NCBI GenBank assembly: GCA_000320545.1
Contig: ADNK01001314.1
Location: 1-54,570 of the forward strand
Direction: 5' to 3'
Source of the DNA: Bigelowiella natans CCMP2755
Lineage: Eukaryota; Cercozoa; Chlorarachniophyceae
DNA: 54,570 nt
The notes under the pieces were generated by a model, which saw nothing but the letters and a program-made list of their open reading frames with translations, made no database searches and was not told the DNA's origin. Below, piece after piece: positions 39,668 to 50,869 of this stretch (position 1 is its first letter; every line of letters begins with the position of its first letter). A program made the translations under genes and the position numbers.

Positions 39668-41830
39668 CGTGTCCCTTTCTTGCCTTTACGATTACTTCCT
39701 AATGCTGCCAAGTAACTACACATCTAATCGATTCAACGCTTTCCGTACAATTAGCGTCAAATCGGCGCGTTAGACCTCCTGATGGCTCGGTTGGTGTACC
39801 CCCTAATCTCCTTTGTCGTCTGCAATCTCCACACACCTCACGAATACCAAATGGACCTTAAATTCCTCGATAACTCTCGGTCAGTGGTGGTGTATCTCTG
39901 CGAACGTATACTACTGCTACTGCAACGCATGCAACAAATGCAACAAACAGCAATGGGCAGCTTGCAGCCAAACTATGCGAGACGATGGTGACGATAGCAA
40001 TGATGATGATGATGATGATGACAATATGATGATGATGCCGATGATGATGCCGATGTTGATGATGGTGCGAATGCAATGCGTGCTTGCTATCAGATTGCTC
40101 CGGTGTGTGGCCGCATCGAAACTGGGTGTATTGCCATGTCACTTGCCCAGACGGAACGGAGAAGGAGGAGGAGGAGGAGGAGGAGGAGGAGAGAAGGAGG
40201 GCAAGGGGCGATATCAAGAGACGACATCCTATCATCAACAGAAGCAGGAAGAGCAGCCGTACCACGATGCTTGCCACGCACTGAGCGAAATGGTAACATG
40301 GGGAGAGGGGCGGGTGGGGGGGGGGGGGAGGTGGCGATGATAGGAAGAGGAGGAAGGTGCATGATAGGAAGAGGAGGAAGACACAACGAATAACCTTCTA
40401 GTTTACGTTTCAAGATGACGATGGTGAGGTGATGATAATGATGATGGTGATGATAATGATGATGGTGATGATGATGATAATAGTCGCATGGTATGGTAGC
40501 GTATTGTTCGCTTAAGGTGATGATATTGTTTCGTTTTTTGTATAAGGGACGCACCGTTGTCCCAGCAGATATGCTTCAGGCGGGGTTGTAATAGTAGTAA
40601 CAGTAGTAATGATAGTAGGGTTCGTGTCCTTAGAACATGAGCTTCCCCGTACTACTACGGTTATATCAGCCCCACAAACAGTTATTTTTCGATTCAGACG
40701 ATAGCGGATAGCGGTTATGATTTTGTTGCAGTGCGCGCACACGCACACACACACAAACACGTCACCTCTCCCATCCCTCCTTTGAGGATATGACGAATAT
40801 TGTCTCGTTTAGGCTGCAGGCGATAAGGCTGATACGAGAAACTTCCAGCAGATATTTCATGGTAGTTGGCTCGAATCAGTATTTATTTTTAATTTCGGGA
40901 GGCGGGGAGGGGGCAGATTGCGTATTGCTGAGCTCATTATTGCATGATCTATCATCATGCCCAGGGACATCTAAATGGCGGCGAGGCAGGAGAAGGGGGA
41001 GGGAAGGGTGGAGTTAAATCAGGGGATTCTACGGATGCTGCGGATGACGATGAAAGGGAACGAAGTGCGATGATGAAGCAAAAGTACGCTTCCTTTCTAC
41101 CTGAAGCAGTTTTGATATAATATGGTTATGACGACGACGATGATGATAAAGATAGTGGTGATGGTGGTGGCGATGGTGATGATGATGAGGGGGATGAGGG
41201 GGAGATTATGGCAAGAATTATGAGAAGGACAACTTAGAAACACTTTCGTAGTCGTCGTTCTCCGCAGCACAACCCCGCCCAAATTTCAGGGGGAAAGTAG
41301 AGCGATAGTATTCCAAAATATGGAGTGGGTAGCCAGTCAGATCAAGAGATGAAGAAACCCATTTCTGATGCATCGTCGCATCACTCCAGTTGTCGTTATC
41401 GTTGTTGTTGTTGCCGTCGTTGTTGCCGTTGTTGCTCCAAGCTGTCGCTCATGGTTCACGTATAATGGTGATTACTTAGAGCTCTTTCGAGTCTGAATGC
41501 GGATGCACTGTTTCCGATTGTCGTGTACGTGCTGCTTCATTCTATGGTAATGATGATGATTGATTGACGACGACGACGATGATGATGGTGATGTGGTAGT
41601 GAACAAAGCTTCAAGCCATAGCAACTATGATAGATACCCCCTATCGTCACACATCTGTCCTTTCAAAGTTGTAGCGCTGATGAAGAGAAGGAGAGTAATT
41701 ATGTGTGAAAGTAACCATTAAGTGCTGCTGCTCCCCCCTGTGTTGTTTTGGTTGTCTGTGTGTAGATTGGGGACATTCATGCTTGTTTAGGAACTATTGA
41801 GGTGGTGATAGTAGTAGTAATAGGAGCAGC

Positions 41831-41867
<37 letters not shown>

Positions 41868-41977
41868 AGTGGTGTTGTTGAGAGGTTGGATGCTGCACCA
41901 AAGATAGTTGTTGTCGTTTGGATCAACGATTGGAAATGTGATCATGATTAGCAGATAGTAGTATCATTTACCGCAGC

Positions 41978-42015
<38 letters not shown>

Positions 42016-42081
42016 TCATCAAAATCATCATCATCACACGTGTCTGCCTGCCTGCTGATGCACAACGCACGTTCAACAACC

Positions 42082-42123
<42 letters not shown>

Positions 42124-43345
42124 ACGCAGAGATTTTGCAATGAAATCCATCTCACGCGTGGAGAGACGGGCATGTGCCTCTCTCTTCTCAGGTGCGTTTT
42201 GACACCCCCCTCCTCCTTCCTCCTTCCTCCTCCTCATCACCATCATGCATCAATACTATAAATACCCTCATCATCGCCGCCCCAGCCCTTCACTAAAATC
42301 GCAGCACTATCGTCGTGTATGTTTACTGTTGTGGGTGAGAGGCGCTTTCGAGCAGCAACTAAAACGAAGGCCAGACTACGGCAATTATAGCCACGGCATG
42401 GAGCTGACAATTGTGTGTGAATGGAACGGTGTTGTTTTCTTCTTCGTCAGAGCCGCTGCGAGCCACATCGTACACGCCGACCTTTCGAAATTTGGTATTG
42501 ACCGCACCAGCAGCAAGCCCAGCAGCCACTCAGATGATGACGACAACAACAACAACAACAACAACAACATGGAACAAGACGATAGTGACGACAACGACGA
42601 CACTGTTAAAGAGGAAGGAGAAGGAGTGTATGGGAGAAGGAACAATCAGGGTACACGAGGGGGGGGAGCGAGGGGGGCTGCAAAAAATGATAATAGCGGA
42701 AATAATAGGAAGTGCAATGGAAGTCCTGCAGTAGGCACAGGGGGTAGAAAGCAGCAAAGCCGACGAAGAGGCAGTAGAAATGATAATAACGACAACGAAG
42801 ATCAACCTAATGATGATGAATATGAAGGCCATCGAAATGGCAACATTAGCAGCAGTAGCGGCAGCAGCAGCAGCAGTGGCCGTAATGGTACTACTAGTAC
42901 TAATAGTAGTAGGAGTAGTAGTAAAATTAACTGCACAAAATGTGTTGATAATAATAATAATAATAGTAATAATGAGAAAGCCCCACGTCGCCCTAGAGAT
43001 CACAGCGGTGGTAGTAGCGATGGCGCTATTGATAATGATAGCAGGAGATGCAAGAAAATGAAATGGTCTTCCTCCTTGAGCCACCGCAATCAAATGGAGA
43101 TTGATGACAACAAGCTTGCTACGAGCACAGGGATTTCGATGCACCAGCAGCTTCATGTAAAATCAGCATCAGCCGTAGGCCTATCCGCGATGAAGTTGAG
43201 CCCCCCGCAGAAGCAGCAGCAGCATCAGCAGCAGCAAGGATTCGATGTGACATTGAAGGACGTGCAGGAAATGGTTCGCCTCCAAAAGCACATCGACAAC
43301 TTGAAACGAGTGCAACTTGATCTAATCCATGCGGGCTTCACCTGA
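34039..43345 (+). CDS. Large low-complexity protein with split KOW/Tudor-like module, 1230 aa, unknown function
   Basis: Seventeen exons join in one frame: 34039-34216, 34300-34399, 34655-34959, 35176-35387, 35519-36469, 36599-36868, 37116-37172, 37659-37718, 37874-37942, 38433-38559, 38732-38841, 39107-39149, 39407-39513, 40547-40587, 40813-40861, 40965-41083 and 42451-43345. Near the N-terminus GVWIEISRGVLEGATGRVVE looks like a KOW/SH3-like strand pair, and about 130 residues later GKWRYLVRLTNGRTVLVSRD looks like its completion, with Asn/Ser-rich sequence between. Then come Ser/Thr, poly-His and poly-Asn runs (35822-36123), a Pro-rich stretch (36601-36655), and a helical, Arg/Glu-rich middle (RRWERYAIEELERLDLESAYLQ). 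A second polar insert (42530-43080) precedes a conserved-looking C-terminus (DVTLKDVQEMVRLQKHIDNL). RKRSNH and KRK-type basic clusters suggest a nuclear chromatin or RNA factor, but this is inference. No enzyme motif. Confidence 0.75.
35822..36123 (+). repeat. CAT/CAC and AAT repeats inside coding exon (poly-His, poly-Asn)
   Basis: Within the 35519-36469 exon the repeats are translated: a His run at about 35824-35856, another at 36020-36042, Asn at 36052-36084 and His again at 36085-36120. Length changes here would change the protein without shifting frame. Confidence 0.95.
37375..37430. repeat. (CA)n-(GA)n-poly-G tract
   Basis: A CA run, a GA run and about 20 G in succession in an intron of the large KOW-type gene. 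Confidence 0.9.
39597..39662. repeat. (TG)n tract with interruptions
   Basis: Imperfect TG repeat with TCTG interruptions, in the intron after exon 39407-39513 of the KOW-type gene. Confidence 0.9.
42085..42125. repeat. (CA)n microsatellite
   Basis: CA run in the long last intron (41084-42450) of the KOW-type gene, preceded by (ATC)n at 41979-42035. Confidence 0.9.
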
Positions 43346-44093
43346 TAGAATGTATGAATATGTGTATGTGTGTGTGTGTGTGTGTGTAGAGCACCCTGGG
43401 TAAGGCAGTAGCATCTGAGAACCTGCAGTCGTAGGGCACAGCAGTTGTAAATAATTGGCTATTTATCCATGTACATATTTACATATATATATATATATAT
43501 ATATATATGTTCAAAGTTGATTTTTAAAGATTTAGTAAATGAAATGGTAGATCAAATGACAACTTACTGTAGGTAAAAGAATATGCTGTACTAAATAGCC
43601 ATGCTGCATGGCTGCACGGCGCATCGGATCGACTGTAGTTGTTCACACATTGTTTCTACCGCGCATTAACACATACTACCACTTCATACACCCAGGCACC
43701 AACAGCTATACTAGTATACTCGCAACGTCTAGTATGAACAATGTAGTAACTTTTGAACGTGGGGTCGCAGCCAAATCATATCTCCTGCGCATGCTAGCAT
43801 GCAGCAAGACACGACGAGGCATATTACCATATATAGATACAACATCTGCAACGACTATTTAATCATTCTTGCATTGCATCGCACCAAATCATGCTAGCAT
43901 GCTAGCACATGTCAACGTTGCATGAGCAAGTGAAACCACATCTACGTACGGCGATACGTACCGTGTTTGTTGCTTGCGGGCAGGCAAGCAGGCGGAGAGA
44001 TGTGGTGCCCGTGCGGAGGTGTCGAGGTGCATGCCAGATTATATCATCAGTCAAGCGTACATGCAAAAGCTTGCACGCACATGCATGCATGTG

Positions 44094-44127
<34 letters not shown>

Positions 44128-44346
44128 CTGTCTAGCTGTGTCCCATAACGGACATTGACCGCACACTTCACGATATGCGCGCGCCGGCTTTTCACAGTAC
44201 TGCATGAGGATAGCTACGACATTCTAGCATTGCTGCACATGTATTTTGGAGCACCCCATCGCTTGGTGCGGTGAACTTCAGTCAGTCACAGGCTATCTTT
44301 GCAACAAAAATTGAAGAGCTTTAAAACAGAGTCGTAACAACCAAAT
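43346..44346. other. Tail-to-tail spacer, KOW-type gene / plastid hydrolase
   Basis: No gene supported. It holds (TG)n at 43367-43387, (AT)n at 43481-43508, ATGCTAGCATGC-type palindromes at 43789-43801 and 43890-43906, and (TG)n at 44096-44126. ORFs at 43608-44195 are short and repeat-driven. Confidence 0.65.
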
Positions 44347-45780
44347 CTAACTTGCATGGTCTTGAATGAAACTTCCAACGCTTTCTGCAAAGGCATCCGG
44401 GCTTTCATATGGGAGAAGATTCCGCCCAGGAAGATTTTTGGTGGTAATAAGCGCAGGCATGACTGATTTATATTTCTGTGCCAGAGTTTGTGCAGTGGAC
44501 TTCCTATCGATGGAAGCAATGGTGCTCATCTCACTACCGAAAGCACACATAATAGGTGTAGATGCCGGGTCTATTGCCTTCATTTGGTCAGTGCGATCAC
44601 GGCGCCATAATCCTGCGAGGAAAGCAATGATGGCATTTCGACGGTCATCAGGCACAGAGTGTGTCTGGAGCTCATCTAACCACTCCTCGGTCACAGCCTC
44701 CGGAGAACTGAAAAGGTTTTTGGCACTGAATTTTCTCAGAAATTCTCTTGAGGTCGCGTATTTATAGAACGTGATTCCGAAAGGCGAGCAGTAGCGTGTT
44801 GTCCTGCCTTCATCGTCTTGAAGACGTGGGAATGTGAGCAGGTTCCAGATAGCACTTCTCACGTTGGGATTGAATTCAGTCGAGACTGCCTCCCACGATG
44901 GAGGGGTAGACAACACCAAAGCTCTGATCACCGGCTTCGCAGACATCGATGAGGATGGTGAAGAGGATGCTGCTACTGCAGGAGGACCAGCAAGTTCAAT
45001 GCCGACAGTACCGAGAGCACCTTGAGTGATAACGACCGGTGCCGCGCTATTCATATGACGGGGGTCTCGGATTAGTGCCACGAGATGCTCTTTCCATTGT
45101 TCAACTAAGTCTGTGTACGATGACGAGGATGATGATGAGGAAGCATAGTATGGCGCGCTTCCTCCACACCCAGGCATATCTGGAGCGTAGATATCATGCT
45201 CGGGGTATCTTTTGTGGAAGCTCTCTATGAATCGTCGCCAAAACCACTTTCCAAGTCCAACTCCGACTGGATGTACAAGGAGAAGAGGAGGAGCGGACGA
45301 AGCGCCTGTTCTTGCAGCAGCTCTTACCTTCCAGAGAGGGCATTTAGATCCATCAGGAGCTACGAAGTAGTCCTCTGTGATTACGGAAGAAGATGATGAT
45401 GAAGAAGAAGAAGAAGAAAAAGAATTTGATGATGAACGTTCTTCTTCAGTGCCGCTTCCAGTGACACTGCTACCACTGCTTAGGCCGTTCCCGACAACGC
45501 CATTTGACCTGACCGCAAGAAGACGGGGACTATTAAATGTTTGTTCCTCCGGGCATTTCTTCCTCAAGGCAGCAATAGAAGGAGATGGAGATCTTGCAAG
45601 AGGAGGGATTGGACAAAGAGCACCGTGCGCTGGAAGATGACGATGATTTATTGCGAAACGTCGAGTAGTACTAATTCGAAGGGATGAATCCCCGTTGGAA
45701 ATAGCCACAGATGATGCCGATATGTAGATGAGGACTAGAGCACCGAGACAACATGAAACCCCTACCACACTAGAAATCAT
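44347..45780 (-). CDS. Plastid-targeted alpha/beta-hydrolase-fold protein, catalytic residues altered, 477 aa
   Basis: Single uninterrupted exon, unusual among its multi-exon neighbours. The N-terminus has a signal-peptide-like hydrophobic run (SVVGVSCCLGALVLIYISA) followed by Ser/Thr/Arg-rich sequence up to about residue 90, fitting a two-part plastid leader, though no Phe follows the predicted cleavage. Low-complexity Ser runs flank the fold. Fold signs: LLLVHPVGVG (oxyanion strand), RYPEHDIYAPDMPGCGGS (beta-3), VVITQGALGTVG at the nucleophile elbow, ALVLSTPPSWEA, and a C-terminal PGRNLLPYESPDAF. In the usual GxSxG the Ser position reads Gly here, and the expected catalytic His before PxE reads Leu or Asn. 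It may be non-catalytic, or belong to a family with another mechanism. Substrate or partner unknown. Confidence 0.88.
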   Translation of the reverse strand: MISSVVGVSCCLGALVLIYISASSVAISNGDSSLRISTTRRFAINHRHLPAHGALCPIPPLARSPSPSIAALRKKCPEEQTFNSPRLLAVRSNGVVGNGLSSGSSVTGSGTEEERSSSNSFSSSSSSSSSSSVITEDYFVAPDGSKCPLWKVRAAARTGASSAPPLLLVHPVGVGLGKWFWRRFIESFHKRYPEHDIYAPDMPGCGGSAPYYASSSSSSSSYTDLVEQWKEHLVALIRDPRHMNSAAPVVITQGALGTVGIELAGPPAVAASSSPSSSMSAKPVIRALVLSTPPSWEAVSTEFNPNVRSAIWNLLTFPRLQDDEGRTTRYCSPFGITFYKYATSREFLRKFSAKNLFSSPEAVTEEWLDELQTHSVPDDRRNAIIAFLAGLWRRDRTDQMKAIDPASTPIMCAFGSEMSTIASIDRKSTAQTLAQKYKSVMPALITTKNLPGRNLLPYESPDAFAESVGSFIQDHAS

Positions 45781-46412
45781 TATAACACTCCGTCAGCAAG
45801 TCTTGTAGCCTTTTCCTTGCGGGTATAAGGAGGAGGGCATATAATGATCATGCGAGTAGGCGGAATGCTACAGCATGCTTCATTGCTTACCATCTGCTCC
45901 TTGGCCCTCCTCTCCCCATTGCACTTCTCCTTCTCGAGGAGTGATCCCTCACCGTCTCGTCGTCGTCCGTCGTCGGCAGTACGAGACCTAACTGCTTTTT
46001 GACAATCTAATAATCTAGATAATTCCGTACAGAGAAGTTGTCGTTCGGATAAAATTCCCCCCATTTCACTGAATATAGAAATCAAACGATTTCCTGCGAT
46101 TTATCACCTTGCGACAACTCTATTTCATGGAAAATGGGATTGGGCTGCCACCCCTTCCTCAAAACCCAACTCCGACTGCGTCAATAATTGTGCTGCCGCC
46201 AAAAGAACACTCGCGGGTCATTTGATGCGTGTTGGCTCTCCGACAAAGCAGGTTCCATGTCGCTGGGCGGTAGTCTACGCAGGATGAGAGTATTTAGCAC
46301 ATTATTCGGACAACAACACACTCCCCTCAGGTCAATACGAGGGCCGCTCGTATAACTCTTCCATTTTATCACAACAGCCAGCCAAGGATTGGAACTTGGC
46401 GCGCAGCAAAGA
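45781..46412. other. Head-to-head spacer, plastid hydrolase / tandem-TH1 gene
   Basis: About 630 bp between divergent starts. A 101-codon minus-strand ORF (45780-46085) abuts the hydrolase ATG but lacks recognisable motifs and is probably 5' UTR. The region is likely to hold both promoters. Confidence 0.5.
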
Positions 46413-47313
46413 ATGGGGAACGTTAAAAGTGCTGAAGCAGTCGATCACAGTAAAGCACCAAAGGTGCTGGCAGCTATAAAGGAGTTGGGAGGAGATGATG
46501 ACTCAGAGAGCATCCAGCACGTAGCAGCAGGAAACTTACAGGAGCAAGTAGCCAGCGGGGGTAACAATAACAATACAAAGTGGCAGAAGAGGGTGATTGT
46601 TATCACAACAAAGGTAGGCATGATGCTGATCAATATTCATCAAAAAGCGTTCCCTACTGCGCAGTAAACTTTATGAATATAGTATGTTGATAAGAAATAC
46701 TATGCATAGGCCATCTACTGCTTTGCTGAGGTGTCTTCTTCCTTTGAATGCAAACGAAGAATTGACTTAGCTCTCGTCCGTGCAATCTCCAAATCCACTA
46801 TCTCAGACGAATTTGTACGTCAACTAATCACGTAGATGCCTACCACGTGTTACGTGCAAGCCTTCTCTCAAGCATCATCTATTGAGAGGAACTATGCCTT
46901 TTCCTTCTAAGAAAGTGGCTATCCATTATTTTTTCAATAGGTTTTGCATGTCCCGACTGAATATGATACCCATCTCCGCTGCGAAGATAAAAAAGTCATC
47001 ATCGAGGTGATAGCCCAACATGTAGGAGCGGCTCTCAGGGCAATGTTTCTAAATCGCGTGAGGAGGAGATGAAGGCGTTGAAAAAGAAGGAAGAAGGTGA
47101 CCAGAAAAGAAGGTGGATGGTGACTCAAGGAGACGAAACCATAATACCGAGGGCAGCATCATTCATATCAACATTCAGCGGAAGAATTTAAGACAAATTG
47201 CCACTTGTAAAGGTGAAATGAGATGGTAGATACACCCTTGAAATGCGCGACACCACGGAACATCAATATCAACACTGTAATCATCATGACCACTATCATC
47301 TTTTGCGAAGGTT

Positions 47314-47355
<42 letters not shown>

Positions 47356-47373
47356 TCCGTCAGGTTGTCTCTT

Positions 47374-47418
<45 letters not shown>

Positions 47419-47620
47419 ATGTTTTTACAACATCGTTTTGCAGCTGCGGCTAGTAAGGACGAAAACCTGGCAGGAGCCAATCTGTTAGCTATCCTGGAAT
47501 CTACCATCGAGGTGTGCATCATCCCTTGCCTTACCACACACCACACACATTATAGATATTATGTGCGTGTGTCTGTTGTCAATAGTGGGATCGGTCGCTA
47601 TCATCAGTATCACCACTATC

Positions 47621-47655
<35 letters not shown>

Positions 47656-48836
47656 ATCACAGGGCACATGCTTTGACCGACTAGCACTTAGCCTGTCTCA
47701 GAAAGTGCAGGAAATACTCACCACCTACGCCACGGAAAGGGAATCCGTTATATTCACTGATTATCTGATAAAGGTTTGCACACGATAACGACGATCATAA
47801 TGATGATGACGGCTATCATAGAGTTCATTGATGATGCTTAGCTGTAAATCCTATCGTTTCAGGTCAACAAGAGAGGAAAGGAGCAGAAGCGAATTCTCAT
47901 GCTGACAAATCTTGCGATGTAAGACGATCATGGTGGTGATGGTGCTGATGCTAATCTCTAAGATATAGCAGTATCACCATTGGATTTACTGCTGCTCCCC
48001 CCACGCTCAGGTACAATCTGACTCCCAGCTTCGAGATGAAACGGCGGATTCCAATCCAGCTAATACCGCACATTACCGTGCGGTCATCAAACTCCACCGA
48101 CTTCATCGTTCATGTCATATCGGAGTACGACTACGCGCTCAAGTACGCACATCGGTCCACCTTCATCGATTGCCTGGAGAGAATAAGACGGAGCATCAAC
48201 CCCAACCCCATCACGGTGGCTGCTAGCGGGGATTGCGAGTTCCAGGCCATCTTGATGACGCAGGATAAGATGCACAATTTCTACCAAAGGAACCAACGAT
48301 TGTCTATGCTTTCTCGCAAGATTTCCAGCACGAGAAGGATAGAGGGCGCGGTGAAGCTCTTCCTCCAGAACACCAAACAGCCTTCAAATTCCGATGATAC
48401 AGCAAAAGCTGTCGCTGGTACTGCTGCTGATAGTAAAGAATACGTAAAGAACACATCGTCGATTAAGGCCCCTACTAACGATACTATGCACAAGCGCAAA
48501 ATCACAAGCAGCCGCTCATTAGCCCAATCAACGACGACGACAATAACTCTCAGTAGTAGCTTAAACCAGCAAGCAGCAGCAGCAGTACCAGGTAATGCTG
48601 CTGCTGCTGCTGCTACTACTACTACTACTACTTCTCGTAGTAATAGTAGTGGCATTAGCAGTGAGACAACCGACGCCGCTTATGATGGCATTGTGTCAGC
48701 TGTACCATCTTCCAACTCAAAGCTGTTCAGCCCGGGTACCGACAGCAATCCGGAAAGCGACGTTCGGATCGCTGAGGCCGCAACAAAAGCAACAACTGCT
48801 GGCAACGCCAGTCCTCGCGTGATCAATGTAGACTAA
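46413..48836 (+). CDS. Tandem myosin-I-type TH1-domain protein without a motor, 505 aa
   Basis: Eight exons join in one frame: 46413-46613, 46710-46814, 46941-47057, 47179-47212, 47444-47511, 47663-47773, 47863-47918 and 48011-48836. The start MGNVKS fits an N-myristoylation site (Gly2, Ser6). The first TH1 domain (about residues 58-140) shows KRVIVITTKAIYCF, CKRRIDLALVRAIS and SDEFVLHVPTEYD. After a 60-residue helical linker, the second (about 205-310) shows NKRGKEQKRILMLTNLAMYN, MKRRIPIQLIPHITVRS and DFIVHVISEYDYAL. TH1 domains of class I myosins bind acidic phospholipids; here no P-loop, SH3 or IQ motif precedes them. A Ser/Thr/Ala-rich tail of about 170 residues follows. Likely a peripheral membrane protein. 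The one doubtful junction is the 34-nt exon 4. Confidence 0.88.
47316..47415. repeat. (CT)n and (AT)n tracts in one TH1-gene intron
   Basis: CT run 47316-47351 and AT run 47377-47415, together filling most of the intron between exons 4 and 5. A second (AT)n at 47624-47653 sits just before exon 6. Confidence 0.95.
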
Positions 48837-50245
48837 ATTAGATCGGGATTATTATTGGAATAACTAGAAATAGATACTAACCCATCGCAACACATCGATC
48901 ATCGTGCTGGAACCTTGCTTCTGAAGCGAGGAGGAGACTCAGACTACAAGAAACTATAATAATGCCTAGATGCTGCGAAGATAAAAGAACAATTATTCCG
49001 CGCCAAAAGGCAATGCGTGATCAATTCAATAGAACAGCTATATCGTATTATATAAAGTCGGTAGTAGCTGACGAGTGTCAGAGCCCTCTCTGCCACTTAT
49101 GAATACAGCAGCGATCGAATGCGACATATATAGAACAAATTTCATCACACCCACGTACACTACCATTATATGTGAACTTTGGCATATAGTTGTCTAGATG
49201 TTTGTGCAATCTAGATATGTATATGACGAGCGTGAAGTGTTGAAAGATTAGATATCATCACAGCAGTTATTATTTGTTCATCGATGCGTGTACCATCCTA
49301 AGGAGGTTGTTACGAGCTCTCTAGTGCTGCATGTATGCCCATGCTATATTATTCCAAATGAGCGATAGATGGAGCGTGCATATATCTAGTGGAGCAAGAG
49401 AGCACTAGAGCATCTGGATGCGCTCTCCGCCATTCATTTATTTGCCTGGTTCGTTGTCTTATATAACTAGACAATAATAGCTAGCTGCTAGCTAGCTAGC
49501 TAGTATATTTGCACACTCCAATCTAGCAATTTTCATCTAAGCCGCCGCACTAGCTAGCTAGCTAGCTAGTAGCGCATGTTGTGACTGTTGTCATTGTTTT
49601 GATAGCAGGCGCCTAGCTAGCTAGCTAGCTAGTAGGCGCTGCTTGCGATGCATTGCATACTAGTATATAGCGTATGTTGACATCGTGTCTCTAGCTAGAT
49701 CTTGAGATCTCTATACTACACTAGATCTAGTATATACGCGCTAAAGCGAGCGAGCTAGCGAGGTTCCATGCACACACGAGAAGTCTCGACTAGTCGATCT
49801 AGCGATGTATACTCATCATCAAGCTAGTAAGTTGCGTAGCGTTCTAGCAGCGTCTCCTAGTTGCAAAACCAATGTAGCACTCTGATGGGCATATGAGCAC
49901 CTATGATGCACTCTAGCACTGTGCATGCTAGCATGCTGTGTGAACATCTCATCCATCTGGTACGTTGCTTGCGTGATGCCCCATGCTAGCATGCATTGAG
50001 TTGCTCACCAGGGTTATACAGGGCTAGACGTACACATCCAGACATGTATTCGCAAATAATAACAGCCTAGAACCATACTTGAACTGTTTGCTCTCCCTAT
50101 CTTTTTTTTAGTTTTCACGCCCCCCCTTGCCCCCCTAGCCCCCCCCCCCCCCCCCCCGCACATATATGGATTAATCGCTAACACTTATGCTACTGCTGCT
50201 GTCGCCATCGAGTGTCCCGTGCTCGCGGCTTCCAAGTCTATTTAT
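48837..50245. other. Tail-to-tail spacer, TH1 gene / LMF, CTAG-rich
   Basis: About 1.4 kb with no gene. From 49470 to 50060 it contains repeated CTAGCTAGCTAG runs (for example 49483-49505, 49551-49570, 49613-49635) and ATGCTAGCATGC palindromes. A long C run occupies 50139-50157. Probably long 3' UTRs plus spacer. Confidence 0.7.
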
Positions 50246-50824
50246 TTAAGAGGAAACGGGATTGTGAAGGCAAGTGAACCTACTCGTACTTCCTACGCAT
50301 AAAAACATGGGTGCTAGCTGTGGACTCGTGTGAGTACTATCTACAATATGAGCTGCTTGCGTTAAATGCACATGCCACCGTGTTTTAATGTGCTGCTGGA
50401 GTTGACACACCTTTGAGGAGGAAGATACAGATTTCGGTATTCTCGAATCCACGTTTGGCCGTTCTGGATGGTACAATGGGCGTCGGTTACTTGATAGATT
50501 AGTGGCTCGCCTTGGAACACAAAAGTACCTTCTCTGCGGACGAGTTTCTAGGAGCATAGCGGTACCGATACCTGGTTATGATGGTAATGATTTTGCTCAT
50601 TAAATATGCTGGTAAGGCTAATATATAATTACATATACGATGTACATAAGTTCGTGTGTGTGTGTGTGTGTGTGTGTGCATTTCTTGCTTGAAGAATCAA
50701 AGGAACCGTGTTGTTTCACTATACTGTCGCACCTGTCCATTCTAATGTATTTCGGTGGATTCTCTGGGAATGGATTTCTGCGCAGAAGCCCAAGAACCTA
50801 CAGCAGCAGCACCCCACTCTTATT

Positions 50825-50869
<45 letters not shown>

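Noticed and set aside
42530-43156. 208-codon minus-strand ORF rich in Ile/Thr/Ala
   Set aside because: Shadow of the last exon of the plus-strand KOW-type gene, open only because of AAT/AGC repeats.
45780-46085. 101-codon minus-strand ORF just upstream of the plastid hydrolase
   Set aside because: No motifs, and it ends at the hydrolase start; more likely 5' UTR.
47058-47190. Alternative end of the first TH1 half at an in-frame TGA near 47071
   Set aside because: Splicing at GTGAGG (47058) to the acceptor at 47178 keeps phase through all remaining exons, which a chance arrangement would rarely do; still listed as the main test of the tandem-TH1 model.
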